DNA of 64,000 nt from JASGMR01 sp963664675 (GCA_963664675.2 CAXXLB010000009.1:1116001-1180000), one strand, 5' to 3'; positions 52,833 through 62,176 are shown, numbered from the stretch's first letter. Made by a program: numbers and translations. Notes: generated by a model not told the origin, from the letters alone.

Positions 52833-53723
52833 GTGAAGACAAAAGGGAGATTACATACTGGTTATAAACCATACATTTTTTTGTTACCGTCACTGGTATT
52901 TTTAGCAATATTTACTTATTATCCAATTTATTATTCCGTAAGATACAGTTTTACAAGCTTTAATTTATTCTCTCCAAAACCTGTTTTCAATGGTTTTGAA
53001 AATTATATCTCTTTATTCAATAACGAAGTTTTTTGGGAAGTGGTCATAAATAATATTATTTACGCTGTTTTTACGATATTTCCTACAATGATACTTGCTC
53101 TATTATTGGCCATATTAGTTAATGAAACCAAGAAATTTAAATCTATTATCGAACTCGGGTTGTTTTATCCCATGTTAATTCCTATGGCCGCTGCTGCAAT
53201 GATATGGGTTTTTATGTTAGATCCAGGAATTGGTGTTATAAATAAATTTCTTGGTTTGATTGGACTACCGGAACCTGGCTGGTTGGGTGATGATAAAGCT
53301 GCTATTTGGGCACTGATAATAATGGCAATCTGGAAAAATGTGGGTTATTTCATGTTGATATACCTCGCAGGGCTTCAAAATATCCCAAACCATCTTTATG
53401 AGGCTGCGGAAATAGAAGGCGCAGGTTGGTGGAGAAAACATTTCACTATCACGTTCCCATTAGTTAGTCCCTCGACTATTTTCGTCTTTATAGTTTCTAT
53501 AATACAATCCTTCAAAGTCTTTACTCAAATTCATTTAATGACTAAAGGCGGCCCGGGATACAGTACAACTGTTCTCGTTTATTATATTTACGAAAATGCT
53601 TTTAATTATTGGGATATTGGAACCGCTGCTGCGCTGACAACCATTTTAATAATTTCATTATTATTCCTGGTAATTATGGTTTTCGGAGTTTTTGGCAAAA
53701 GAGTCCACTATTCTTTATCTTAA
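52833..53723 (+). CDS. CUT1 ABC permease (MalF type)
   Basis: A 296-residue permease, six helices, EAA loop NHLYEAAEIEGAGWWRKHF near residue 190, and TKGGPGYSTTVLVYYIY near 243. GTG start after a GGGGGGG tract six bases away. Partner of the MalG-type gene 18 bases downstream. Confidence 0.93.
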   Translation: MKTKGRLHTGYKPYIFLLPSLVFLAIFTYYPIYYSVRYSFTSFNLFSPKPVFNGFENYISLFNNEVFWEVVINNIIYAVFTIFPTMILALLLAILVNETKKFKSIIELGLFYPMLIPMAAAAMIWVFMLDPGIGVINKFLGLIGLPEPGWLGDDKAAIWALIIMAIWKNVGYFMLIYLAGLQNIPNHLYEAAEIEGAGWWRKHFTITFPLVSPSTIFVFIVSIIQSFKVFTQIHLMTKGGPGYSTTVLVYYIYENAFNYWDIGTAAALTTILIISLLFLVIMVFGVFGKRVHYSLS

Positions 53724-53741
53724 GGGGAAAGGAGGCATAAT

Positions 53742-54566
53742 ATGGAAAAAAAATCAGTTAAATTCTTCAGAAGATTCACTTTGATAGTTTTCTTAGTACT
53801 AACTTTAATACCTCTTTATCTTGTTTTAGTAATTGCTTTTAAAAGTAATAAAGAAATCTTTTCCGGAAATTATTTACTCCCTTCTCTCACACCAAATTTT
53901 TCAAATATGAAGATCGTTTTCGAATCGGCACCTTTCTTCGTTTATTTGAAAAATACTGCGATTGTCGTGTTCGGAATTCTCTTTTTACAGTTGATAATGA
54001 TTATTCCGGCAGCATATGCATTCGCGCGAATGACCTTTAAAGGCTCCACAATATTATTTTTCCTTTTTATTATTCAGATAATGCTTCCTTTAGAAGCTTT
54101 GATAGTTCCCAATTATCAGATTATTAATTCAATGCATCTAAAGGATACTCTAATTTCAATGATGCTTCCTTTTGTCGGATCCGGTTATGGAACATTTTTG
54201 TTGCGACAATCTTTTAAACAGGTTCCCAAAGAACTGGAAGATGCTGCTATCATTGATGGATGTGGGCATTTTAAGTTTTTATGGTACGTATTAATTCCAT
54301 TAGCCCGTCCCACGATAATGACATTTTCTTTAATAAGCATTGCAACACACTGGAATGATTATTTATGGCCTTTGATAATCACTGACAGTCAATCAGTCAG
54401 AACATTGACAATTGGCCTTGGGATGTTTGTGCAACAAGAATCGGGAGCTGACTGGGGAGTATTGATGTCTGCTACTCTTTTTATTTGTCTTCCAATAATT
54501 CTATTATTCTTGATTCTGCAAAAGAAGTTCCTGGAAAATTTCTTAACCTCAGGATTAAAGGGATAA
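53742..54566 (+). CDS. CUT1 ABC permease (MalG type)
   Basis: A 274-residue permease with six helices and EAA loop KELEDAAIIDGCGHFKFLWY near residue 166. AAAGGAGG precedes the ATG. Last gene of the operon; no ATPase is encoded. Confidence 0.93.
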   Translation: MEKKSVKFFRRFTLIVFLVLTLIPLYLVLVIAFKSNKEIFSGNYLLPSLTPNFSNMKIVFESAPFFVYLKNTAIVVFGILFLQLIMIIPAAYAFARMTFKGSTILFFLFIIQIMLPLEALIVPNYQIINSMHLKDTLISMMLPFVGSGYGTFLLRQSFKQVPKELEDAAIIDGCGHFKFLWYVLIPLARPTIMTFSLISIATHWNDYLWPLIITDSQSVRTLTIGLGMFVQQESGADWGVLMSATLFICLPIILLFLILQKKFLENFLTSGLKG

Positions 54567-54621
54567 ATTTATTCTGATTTGTATATAAAAAACGATAAAA
54601 CAGATAACTTTTAACTTTGAG

Positions 54622-54651
54622 TGGCTTGATTTATTTCAAGCCATATTTTTA
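54622..54651 (+). terminator. Operon terminator
   Basis: TGGCTTGA and TCAAGCCA (8-bp stem, 6-base loop) followed by TATTTTTAT, 56 bases after the permease stop. Confidence 0.82.
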
Positions 54652-54989
54652 TCATTATGCGAGTAACAATCCGTGCTGTGAAAAATACATAAAACCTCAT
54701 CTATGCAATTATGGTAATAAAACAATATATTTTCATTCAAATACCTCATCATCTTCCAAATGTAAACTTTCCTGTAAATATTACAGGTAACATTCATTAT
54801 TTTTTTGAAATACTTTTTATTTATTTTTTTGAAAATATTTAATAATTTATTCAAAAATTCTTTCAAAATTAATGAAAAGAAAGATTTTATAAAGCAAAAA
54901 AAATATTTGTTAAAATTTTGTTTTTATAGATTAATTATTAGATATATTATTTTAAATGTTATTCATAATGTCCGTTCTTTAAATTTATA

Positions 54990-55018
54990 TTGACTTAATC
55001 AAAAATCAGATATATAAT
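54990..55018 (+). promoter_or_regulatory. Promoter P2 (second of a near-identical pair)
   Basis: TTGACT (54990-54995), 17 bases, TATAAT (55013-55018), all 29 bases identical to promoter P1. Confidence 0.85.
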
Positions 55019-55024
55019 GAAATT

Positions 55025-55100
55025 AATAGCAGAGAATAAAGAGAAAGCTACAGGGGTGTTGTTGTGCTTTCTCTTTATATATTTTAAAGGGGGTTAACAA
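55025..55100 (+). promoter_or_regulatory. Structured leader RNA 2
   Basis: Hairpin AAAGAGAAAGC (55038-55048) / GCTTTCTCTTT (55066-55076); Shine-Dalgarno AAAGGGGG (55086-55093) can pair with 55068-55076 instead. Stem and ribosome-site bases are identical to leader 1; changes fall in the loop (TACAGGGGTG against TAAACGAGTA) and the spacer. Confidence 0.7.
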
Positions 55101-56411
55101 ATGAAAAAAAAGTTATTGGTATTAGTATTAGCAATAGCGCTAATGGGGTTAGCGTATGCGGTAGACATTCAATTCTGGCATGCAATGGGGGGAGAAAGGA
55201 TAGAATATTTTGAAAACGTTGCGAAAGAATTCGAAGCTCTCCATCCGGAAATAAACGTTGAAGTTCAATTCAACGGAAGTTACAGAGACAACCTCAACAA
55301 GACCATAGCTGCTGTAAACAGCGGAACACCACCGAACGTTGTTCAGGTTTTCGAAATAGGTACCCAGATGATGGTAGACAGTGGCATCATAGTTCCCGTT
55401 CAGGAATTAATAGACAATGATCCCACATTCGATCCCGGAATTTTCCTCACACCCATCACAAATTATTACACAGTACAGGGTGAACTCTATTCAATACCAT
55501 TCAACTCATCGACAGCCATAATGTACTACAACAAAACCATGTTTGAAGAAGCAGGACTGGATCCCGACAATCCACCAAGGACATTTGCGGATTTCATCGA
55601 AGCCTGTAAAGCGCTGACAATAAAGGATGAAAACGGAAACATCGTTCAGACAGGTTTCACATGGCCATTACACTCATGGTTCATTGAAGAACTCCTGGCC
55701 GCACAGAATGCACCACTCGTAAACAACGGAAACGGAAGAGAAGGAAGACCAACAGAATGTGTAATCGACAGCCCTGAAGGCCTGGCAATTTTCGATTGGC
55801 TAAACACACTGGCAGAAGGCGGATACTTAATCAACACAAAATTCGAAGACTGGAGCGCTGCGAGAAACTTATTCATGTCCCAGAAAGCAGGAATTCTCTT
55901 CGATTCAACATCGAACGTTGCGAGTCATATGAACGCCGCCAAAGATAACGGATATGAACTGGGAACATGTTTCCTTCCGAAACCAGCGGAAGCACCGGCT
56001 GGTGGAGCGGTAATCGGAGGAGCTAGTCTCTGGATAATAGGCGGAAATCCCGAAGCCGAAACAGAGGCAGCGTGGGAATTTGTAAAGTACCTGAATACAA
56101 AAGAACAACAGATGAACTGGCATAAATTCACAGGTTACTTCCCTGTAACCAAAGAAGCGGTTGAAGGCTTACTGTTCTCAGGATTCTACCAGGAACAACC
56201 CGACCACATGACAGCTATGATGCAGTTGCTCTTATCCGTACCGTCCAACAACACGGCTGGAGCTATATGTGGAGTATTCCCGGAAATGAGAACAATAATT
56301 GAAACAAAGGTTCAGGAGATGTGCAATGGAGAAATAGCACCCGCCCAGGCTCTGGAAGAATCACAAATCGAGTGTACAGCGGCAATAGAAGAATACAACT
56401 CCATATTCTAA
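55101..56411 (+). CDS. CUT1 sugar-binding protein
   Basis: A 436-residue family 1 binding protein: signal peptide cut near AYAVD, then IQFWHAMGGERI, and NLFMSQKAGILFDSTSN near residue 256; it resembles UgpB/glycerol-3-phosphate or oligosaccharide binders. First gene after promoter P2. Codons here are clearly more C-, G- and A-ending than in the 51484 operon, although the leaders match. Confidence 0.94.
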   Translation: MKKKLLVLVLAIALMGLAYAVDIQFWHAMGGERIEYFENVAKEFEALHPEINVEVQFNGSYRDNLNKTIAAVNSGTPPNVVQVFEIGTQMMVDSGIIVPVQELIDNDPTFDPGIFLTPITNYYTVQGELYSIPFNSSTAIMYYNKTMFEEAGLDPDNPPRTFADFIEACKALTIKDENGNIVQTGFTWPLHSWFIEELLAAQNAPLVNNGNGREGRPTECVIDSPEGLAIFDWLNTLAEGGYLINTKFEDWSAARNLFMSQKAGILFDSTSNVASHMNAAKDNGYELGTCFLPKPAEAPAGGAVIGGASLWIIGGNPEAETEAAWEFVKYLNTKEQQMNWHKFTGYFPVTKEAVEGLLFSGFYQEQPDHMTAMMQLLLSVPSNNTAGAICGVFPEMRTIIETKVQEMCNGEIAPAQALEESQIECTAAIEEYNSIF

Positions 56412-56426
56412 AAAAAAACATATAAT

Positions 56427-56455
56427 AAAGAGGTGGTTTATCCACCTCTTTTTTA
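56427..56455 (+). terminator. Intercistronic terminator-like hairpin
   Basis: AAAGAGGTGG and CCACCTCTTT (10-bp stem, 5-base loop) followed by TTTTA; same position as the hairpin at 52784-52815. Confidence 0.8.
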
Positions 56456-56482
56456 ATAAACATTCATTATGGAGGATACACG

Positions 56483-57358
56483 ATGAAAATAAAAAGGAAA
56501 TTATTACCTTATTTACTATTGATTCCGACATTTCTTGTTATAGTAATCTTCATTTATGTACCTGCCTTTAATGCATTCAAACTGAGCCTTTACAAAACAA
56601 CACCCTTTGGAAACAGACAGGTATTCGTCGGACTTAAGAATTTCGAACAGCTTTTTTCCAATCCGGCGTATCATGAAGCAGTGAGATTCACGATAATTTA
56701 CATAATCTGTTCAGTTGGGATAACTATTTTTCTGAGCTTTCTCATGGCACTTCTTTTAACCAAGGAGCTTCCGGGGACAAAAATATTCAGGACCTGTCTC
56801 TTTGCACCGTACGCAATCTCCCCGGCGATTGCTGGAACACTTTGGACATTTCTTTTAAGCCCGGTAGTGGGATTTTTAAATTATGCATTTGTAGAAATGT
56901 TCGGGGTACAGGTTGACTGGTTAACGAGTAAACCCTATGCTTTTTTCGCTTTGTTATTTGCAACGATATGGAAAATGATGCCCTTCGATATGATATTCTA
57001 TATTGGAAGTATTCAAAGTGTTCCATCTGATCTTTTAGAAGCTGCCACACTGGATGGAGCGGGAAGTTTCAAGAAAACATTCAAAATAATATTCCCGCTC
57101 GTATCACCGATAACATTCTACCTGGTAATAATGAACATAGTGACCACGATGTTCTCATCCTTTGCAATGATAGATGTAATGACAAAGGGAGGACCGGGAA
57201 GCTACACGACAAACATGATTTACAAAGTTTATCTGGATGCTTTTGAATTTCACAAAAATGGACCGGCAGCAGCACAGAGTGTTATACTATTCTTCGTAAT
57301 GATAGTAGTAACACTGATATACTTCAAATTTGCCGAAAGAAAAGTCCATTATCAATAG
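56483..57358 (+). CDS. CUT1 ABC permease (MalF/UgpA type)
   Basis: A 291-residue permease with six helices, EAA loop SDLLEAATLDGAGSFKKTFK near residue 185 and MTKGGPGSYTTNMIYKVY near 235. GGAGG precedes the ATG. Confidence 0.93.
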   Translation: MKIKRKLLPYLLLIPTFLVIVIFIYVPAFNAFKLSLYKTTPFGNRQVFVGLKNFEQLFSNPAYHEAVRFTIIYIICSVGITIFLSFLMALLLTKELPGTKIFRTCLFAPYAISPAIAGTLWTFLLSPVVGFLNYAFVEMFGVQVDWLTSKPYAFFALLFATIWKMMPFDMIFYIGSIQSVPSDLLEAATLDGAGSFKKTFKIIFPLVSPITFYLVIMNIVTTMFSSFAMIDVMTKGGPGSYTTNMIYKVYLDAFEFHKNGPAAAQSVILFFVMIVVTLIYFKFAERKVHYQ

Positions 57359-57367
57359 GGTGATGAG

Positions 57368-58207
57368 ATGACAAAAACAACAAAAAAAAGATTGAATGTA
57401 TTATTCAGTGAAATAGTATTGATAATTGTGTCATTGATATTCGTTCTTCCGATAATACTGGCAGTGACGATGAGTCTGCAACCATCCGAGAGTGTTTATT
57501 CATATCCACCAAAATTTCTACCCACTGAATTCCACTGGCAGAATTATGTACAGGCATTTAAAAATGTTCCTTTTGCCAGACTTTTACTGAACAGCACCTT
57601 AATAGCAGTGCTGATAACGGTGGGGAAAATATTCACAGGAACACTGGCAGGATACGCATTTTCAAACTTCGTTTTTAAAGGAAAAACTTTTGCTTTCTCA
57701 TTCTTGTTTGCGACGTTGTTTCTACCGGCGGAAACACTCATGATCGTACCACTCTTCTCCCTGATGCACCAATTCGGCTGGGTGAACACATATTATGCGT
57801 TGACGATACCGTTCATGGCGAGTGCCACGAATGTTTTCCTTTTGAGACAGCATTTCATGACGATACCAAGATCACTGGAAGATGCTGCGAGAATAGACGG
57901 AGCCGGACCGATGAAATATTTCACGAAAATACTTCTCCCGCTCTCGAAACCGATCATAGGAGGAGCAACGATAATTAATTTCGTATACGCATGGAATATG
58001 TATCTCTGGCCACTGATAGCGACGATGGATGATGAAATGAAGACGGTACAGATAGGTGTTAAGATGCTTATGGATGCTGAAAACACCCAGAACTGGGGAG
58101 TAATAATGGCCGGAACCCTTGTGGCGGTTCTTCCTACATTGATTCTCTTCTTTGCATTACAGGATTTGTTTGTTAAGAGTCTTGTGAGATCAGGAATAAA
58201 AGAATAA
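57368..58207 (+). CDS. CUT1 ABC permease (MalG/UgpE type)
   Basis: A 279-residue permease with six helices and EAA loop RSLEDAARIDGAGPMKYFTK near residue 170. It starts 9 bases after the MalF-type gene with AGGGTGATGAG upstream. Last gene of the P2 operon. Confidence 0.93.
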   Translation: MTKTTKKRLNVLFSEIVLIIVSLIFVLPIILAVTMSLQPSESVYSYPPKFLPTEFHWQNYVQAFKNVPFARLLLNSTLIAVLITVGKIFTGTLAGYAFSNFVFKGKTFAFSFLFATLFLPAETLMIVPLFSLMHQFGWVNTYYALTIPFMASATNVFLLRQHFMTIPRSLEDAARIDGAGPMKYFTKILLPLSKPIIGGATIINFVYAWNMYLWPLIATMDDEMKTVQIGVKMLMDAENTQNWGVIMAGTLVAVLPTLILFFALQDLFVKSLVRSGIKE

Positions 58208-58227
58208 GATTGAAGACATACAACAGA

Positions 58228-58260
58228 AATGGTCTGATTTGATTCAGGCCATTCTTTTTA
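58228..58260 (+). terminator. Operon terminator
   Basis: AATGGTCTGA and TCAGGCCATT (10-bp stem with one G-U pair) followed by CTTTTTATT, just after the P2 operon. Confidence 0.85.
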
Positions 58261-58370
58261 TTAATTGCGATAATTTTTTATTTATTTATATTTGTCGTTT
58301 ATATATAAAATGTGATATATTTTATCTGAATTGATTTTTTTCAGTTCAAAATGTATTTCAGGAGAGTTTT

Positions 58371-59579
58371 ATGAAAGATGGTTTTATGAAAAGATATGGA
58401 AATTTTTTGTGGCACGGTTCTTTTTTAGCATTAACGATGGCATTTGTCGAGATAAACACCGTTATTCCCTCTCTTATATTGGAAGCGGGTGGCGGAAGTT
58501 TTTCGGTTGGACTTGTTTCGGCTATTTTGACAGGAATACCACTCATTGCCCAACTTCTGTTCGCCGGATTTTTAATGTCGAAGCCCAGAAAGAAGCCGTA
58601 CCTTATTTTTGCAATTTATTTGAGAATAGTTTCATTAGCCGCTTTGGGCTTTATATTGGGTGGTTCATTTGAAGGAATAACCCTGCTCATAGTTATTTTC
58701 ATCGTTTTGAGTATATTTTCTTTCAGTGGTGTCTTTGCTGGAATCAGTTACACCGATCTGCTTGGAAAAACAGTAGAGCAGAAAAGCAGAAGAAAATTCA
58801 TGGCAATAAGGCAGATACTCAGCGGTATTTTCTCTTTACTGGGTGGTTTAATAGCTAAAACCATCGTCAGCAGTTATGTATATCCCAAAAATTATTCCCT
58901 GATGTTTTTTATCGCTTCGATTTCTCTTATGGTAGGATCAGCAGGATTTTTTTTAATCAAAGAAAATAAATCTGAAAACAAGAGAATTCTGAAGCTGTCT
59001 GAAGTGATAAGAAAAATACCTTCTATATTGAAAGATGACAGTAATCTGAAAAATTATGTTCTCTTTTCAAATTCAACAGGATTCGGTCTCGTTATTATCC
59101 CTTTTTATATAGTGCTGGCCAGGAATTCATTTGGATTAACAGGGGAAGATCTGGGAACGTATGTTTTTCTTCAGATGATAGGTATGACTGTTTCGGGTTT
59201 CCTTTGGGGTTATTTACTAAGCAAATGGAATTACTACAGAGTTATGCGAAACTGTGTTTTTCTGGGCGCGGCGCTTCCAATAATAGCCCTTATTCTATCG
59301 AATACTAATGTTGTACTATATTCAATTGTTTTTATACTTTCGGGTTCAAACCTCAGTGTCAGAAAGATGACCTTTGAGGGACTATTGATTGAAATATCAA
59401 ATAAGGATAACAGGGCGCTTTACACGGGAATTGTGGGAGCACTGAATATTGTTCTCGCGCTACTTCCGCTTGTTATAGGTTCCATAATCGACAATCTCGG
59501 TTTCACGGCGGTTTTTATAGTCACTAGTGCATTTATCCTGCTGGGATTTTATTATTTGAGAAAAATAAAAATCGCATAA
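58371..59579 (+). CDS. Major facilitator superfamily transporter
   Basis: A 402-residue transporter with about 12 hydrophobic helices; the loop between helices 2 and 3 is FLMSKPRKKPY, of the basic kind seen in MFS proteins. Substrate unknown (sugar or drug). CAGGAG precedes the ATG. It is monocistronic and ends at a bidirectional terminator. Confidence 0.85.
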   Translation: MKDGFMKRYGNFLWHGSFLALTMAFVEINTVIPSLILEAGGGSFSVGLVSAILTGIPLIAQLLFAGFLMSKPRKKPYLIFAIYLRIVSLAALGFILGGSFEGITLLIVIFIVLSIFSFSGVFAGISYTDLLGKTVEQKSRRKFMAIRQILSGIFSLLGGLIAKTIVSSYVYPKNYSLMFFIASISLMVGSAGFFLIKENKSENKRILKLSEVIRKIPSILKDDSNLKNYVLFSNSTGFGLVIIPFYIVLARNSFGLTGEDLGTYVFLQMIGMTVSGFLWGYLLSKWNYYRVMRNCVFLGAALPIIALILSNTNVVLYSIVFILSGSNLSVRKMTFEGLLIEISNKDNRALYTGIVGALNIVLALLPLVIGSIIDNLGFTAVFIVTSAFILLGFYYLRKIKIA

Positions 59580-59580
59580 A

Positions 59581-59610
59581 AAAAGGCCGGTTTTTCGGCC
59601 CCTTTTCTTT
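59581..59610. terminator. Bidirectional terminator
   Basis: GGCCG (59585-59589) and CGGCC (59596-59600) with T-tracts on both strands, between the convergent MFS and DUF2202 genes. Confidence 0.8.
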
Positions 59611-59624
59611 ATAAAAGGTAGGAA

Positions 59625-60197
59625 CTATTTTCCGCTATTTTCGTTGTTTACATTGTTATTCTGCATCTGATTGTTATCTTGCACATCGTCGGGATTTTGA
59701 TATATGCTGTACTGGCTGTTGAAAGCTTCCAGATGATTTTCAGATCCTGCCAGAAGGTTTTCATATACTCTTATTATAGTTGGGTTATCTGTTTGAGAGA
59801 TGAGCTCTTCAAGATCCTTGATATCCAGTTCTTCGATGGCAATTCCGACTTCGATTGCAGAAAGGAGTAATTCACTTCCCTTTTCTATCAAACTATTGTA
59901 AAGTTCCTGAAGAGCCGGGTCACTGAATTTTCCTACGCCTGGCAGGACGGGATCTTCAAGGTCATAGAGTTCAATCAGATACTCGACGGTGTCTGTGTGT
60001 GTCTGCTCGCTATCCGAAATGTTTGCAAATACGTCGATACCCCATAAATCAAATAAATATGTGTAGACGTCTCTTGCCAGTTTTTCCTCTTCCCTCATCA
60101 GGAGAATTCCTTCCTCTTCTTCCTTAGTCAAAACTCCTGCGGCGAATATACTCAATGAAATTAAAACTATTAATGATATTGTTATAATTTTTTTCAT
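59625..60197 (-). CDS. DUF2202 ferritin-like secreted protein
   Basis: A 190-residue exported protein: signal peptide cut near IFAAGV, then the DUF2202 ferritin-like four-helix domain with EEEKLARDVYTYLFDLWG, SEQTHTDTVEYL, SAIEVGIAIEELDIKDL and NLLAGSENHLEAF. The Glu, His and ExxH-like residues suggest a di-iron site. The tail is Asn/Gln-rich (residues 172-190). Function in the family is not known; iron or oxygen handling outside the membrane is possible. AGGAGG precedes the ATG. Confidence 0.9.
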   Translation of the reverse strand: MKKIITISLIVLISLSIFAAGVLTKEEEEGILLMREEEKLARDVYTYLFDLWGIDVFANISDSEQTHTDTVEYLIELYDLEDPVLPGVGKFSDPALQELYNSLIEKGSELLLSAIEVGIAIEELDIKDLEELISQTDNPTIIRVYENLLAGSENHLEAFNSQYSIYQNPDDVQDNNQMQNNNVNNENSGK

Positions 60198-60643
60198 ATT
60201 ACCCTTACCTCCTATAAGTTTATTGATTTAATATTAATCCTCAATTCTTAAACCACACTTAGTTCCAACTTAAAGGTTCCTTAGAATGATAATTCACATA
60301 TTCTGATTCGATATACACATTCTCGTACTTTCAGTGTATGAAAAAGCACTGCTTTTTAGAACGGCAACGAAAGATCAGAGGCATGCTTTTTTTCATGAAA
60401 TCTGGCAATCGACTGGATAACACGGATCTCCAACCTGTATTTTTAATAACTTTGTTGCATTTAAATGATCCATGAAATCCGGATATTATTTTATAAATAT
60501 ATAGCATGATATATAATGTGTGCATTTGATTACCTGTAAATCATAATATAATTCATCTGTGTAAGTCAAGGAAAATAAGAGGAGTATTTTTTCAAACTAA
60601 ATCATAATGCTGAAATTGCTTATCAATCAGATCAGAGAGAAGT
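60198..60643. other. Intergenic region
   Basis: No gene is convincing. At 60341-60357 AAAAAGCACTGCTTTTT forms a short hairpin that lacks an associated gene. A 64-codon minus-strand frame across 60331-60525 has no ribosome binding site. Confidence 0.45.
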
Positions 60644-61480
60644 TCAGACTGTTTTTTTACCGCCCTTTTTAATTTTTTCGTGATGAAAGTAAAATTTGTA
60701 GTTCAACTCCTGTTCTTTGCAGAAAGATTCAATTTTAGATCTGAGTTCTTCCCAGTACTCATTATTCTTTCTTTTGTATATTTCTTCATAGAGAGGGATC
60801 AGATGGTTGAAGTTCCCGGATATGTATTTGAAAACTCTTGGCTTATAGACAGCTCTCAAATTCAGGTTTTCAAAATAGAATGCGTTTGCACAGGGCATAG
60901 CGGTCTTTATGATTTCCTTCCATTCCGTAATCCCGGGGAATATAGGCGACATGAACAGATATGTATCTATTCCCGCTGCCTTAAGTTGCCACAATGCTTC
61001 TATTCGTTTCGCCACGATTGGAGCGCGCGGTTCCGTTTGTCTGATGAAAGGGTTGTTCAGTGAGTTCATCGATAGCCCAACACGTAAATTTTTCATGTTT
61101 TTCAGAATATCGATATCCCGTGTAACCAGGTTTGATTTTGTCAGTATTTCAATCTTTGCATAGGAGTTTTGCAGTTTTTTCAGTATGCTTCGAGTAACTC
61201 CGTATTTTCGTTCATAGGGGTTGTACGCATCGGTGACCGAGCCGAAAAGTATTTTGGAACCGGCAAATTTCTCATAATTCATCTTCTTTTCACAGATCTT
61301 CACATCCAGAAAGTCTCCCCATTCATCTCCAGCGTGTTTGGTGAATCTTTTCATGAATTCACCGTAACAGTAAATACATTTATGAGGGCACCCGGTATAG
61401 GGATTTATAACGTAATCCGTTTCAGGAAGTTTTGATGGAGAAATATAGCTTTTCACTGTAACCTCACTTATTTTAATCAT
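60644..61480 (-). CDS. Radical SAM protein, spore-photoproduct-lyase-like family
   Basis: A 278-residue radical SAM enzyme with the 4Fe-4S motif CPHKCIYC near residue 31, then the family features FGSVTDAYNPYE and LTKSNLVTRDIDIL. These belong to the SPL-like (Rv2578c-type) group, whose role in non-sporulating bacteria is uncertain, perhaps DNA lesion repair or an unrelated radical reaction. ATG at 61480 with GGGAG upstream. Monocistronic. Confidence 0.88.
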   Translation of the reverse strand: MIKISEVTVKSYISPSKLPETDYVINPYTGCPHKCIYCYGEFMKRFTKHAGDEWGDFLDVKICEKKMNYEKFAGSKILFGSVTDAYNPYERKYGVTRSILKKLQNSYAKIEILTKSNLVTRDIDILKNMKNLRVGLSMNSLNNPFIRQTEPRAPIVAKRIEALWQLKAAGIDTYLFMSPIFPGITEWKEIIKTAMPCANAFYFENLNLRAVYKPRVFKYISGNFNHLIPLYEEIYKRKNNEYWEELRSKIESFCKEQELNYKFYFHHEKIKKGGKKTV

Positions 61481-61621
61481 AAATTCTCCCACATTTTAGA
61501 TTAAATCTGTAAAACAATACGATCTTTAACAGAGAAAATGATTTTTTAAATCAGTTTTGAAACTATAATTATCACCTTCTTTTCCGACACCGGGATGAAT
61601 TTGCATCGAAAAGAAAAAGAA

Positions 61622-62176
61622 TTATGTGTTATTTTTTATTATTTTGATATATTTCTTTTTTAAAGCAACGTCATCTTCAATTTCAATTAATTTTTCAATG
61701 TGAGATAAAATGCCGGAATCAGGTTTGTTTTTATGTATTGAATACAACGCAGATACTATGTCCTGCCGTATAAGGTTGTAATGATTTTCGAAAGAACATT
61801 TCACAAATTTTATCTCCAGTGCTTCCACAATGGCTGAAGAAATTTTGTTTTCCGCTACCGCGATTTTCCATATGTTTTGAATACACTGTCTGCAGGTGAT
61901 AAATTTTTCGTCTTCCAGGAGATTCAAAATGTTCGGAAGAACTTTCCGTAAACTATTGTCTTTATCGCTTTTTGCCAGATTACACAGTAACATCACTCCA
62001 ATCGATCTCTGATAAGAATTATCTGATTCCAGTCTGTTTGTAAGATCATCGAATACATCGCTGAACCAGTTGACTCTGCCGCCCGTGATTTCTAAAAGCT
62101 TTGTAAAAGCGTCGAAACGAATTTTGTTGTCCTTAGATTTAGTATCATTAAGAAGTTTTTCAATTTTGAAATCCAT
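61622..62176 (-). CDS. HEAT/ARM-repeat-like protein
   Basis: A 184-residue, all-helical protein with periodic pairs such as LLNDTKSKDNKIRFDAFTKL, LTNRLESDNSYQRSIGVMLL and LPNILNLLEDEKFITCRQCI, about 40 residues apart, typical of HEAT-like repeats. It probably serves as a protein-binding scaffold; no enzyme motif is seen. CCGGAGG precedes the ATG. Confidence 0.78.
   Translation of the reverse strand: MDFKIEKLLNDTKSKDNKIRFDAFTKLLEITGGRVNWFSDVFDDLTNRLESDNSYQRSIGVMLLCNLAKSDKDNSLRKVLPNILNLLEDEKFITCRQCIQNIWKIAVAENKISSAIVEALEIKFVKCSFENHYNLIRQDIVSALYSIHKNKPDSGILSHIEKLIEIEDDVALKKKYIKIIKNNT

Larger units (their letters stand above)
54567..55100. other. Region between the paired CUT1 operons
   Basis: After the terminator the sequence is very AT-rich. 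It contains a perfect palindrome CCTGTAA-ATA-TTACAGG (54771-54787) about 200 bases upstream of promoter P2, and then P2 and its leader. I see no credible gene; a 76-codon minus-strand frame here is low-complexity. Confidence 0.5.

Noticed and set aside
54636..54866. 76-codon minus-strand frame
   Set aside because: Low-complexity Lys/Asn/Ile/Phe composition, no ribosome binding site, overlaps the operon terminator region.
60331..60525. 64-codon minus-strand frame
   Set aside because: No ribosome binding site or recognisable motif; it crosses a palindromic stretch.
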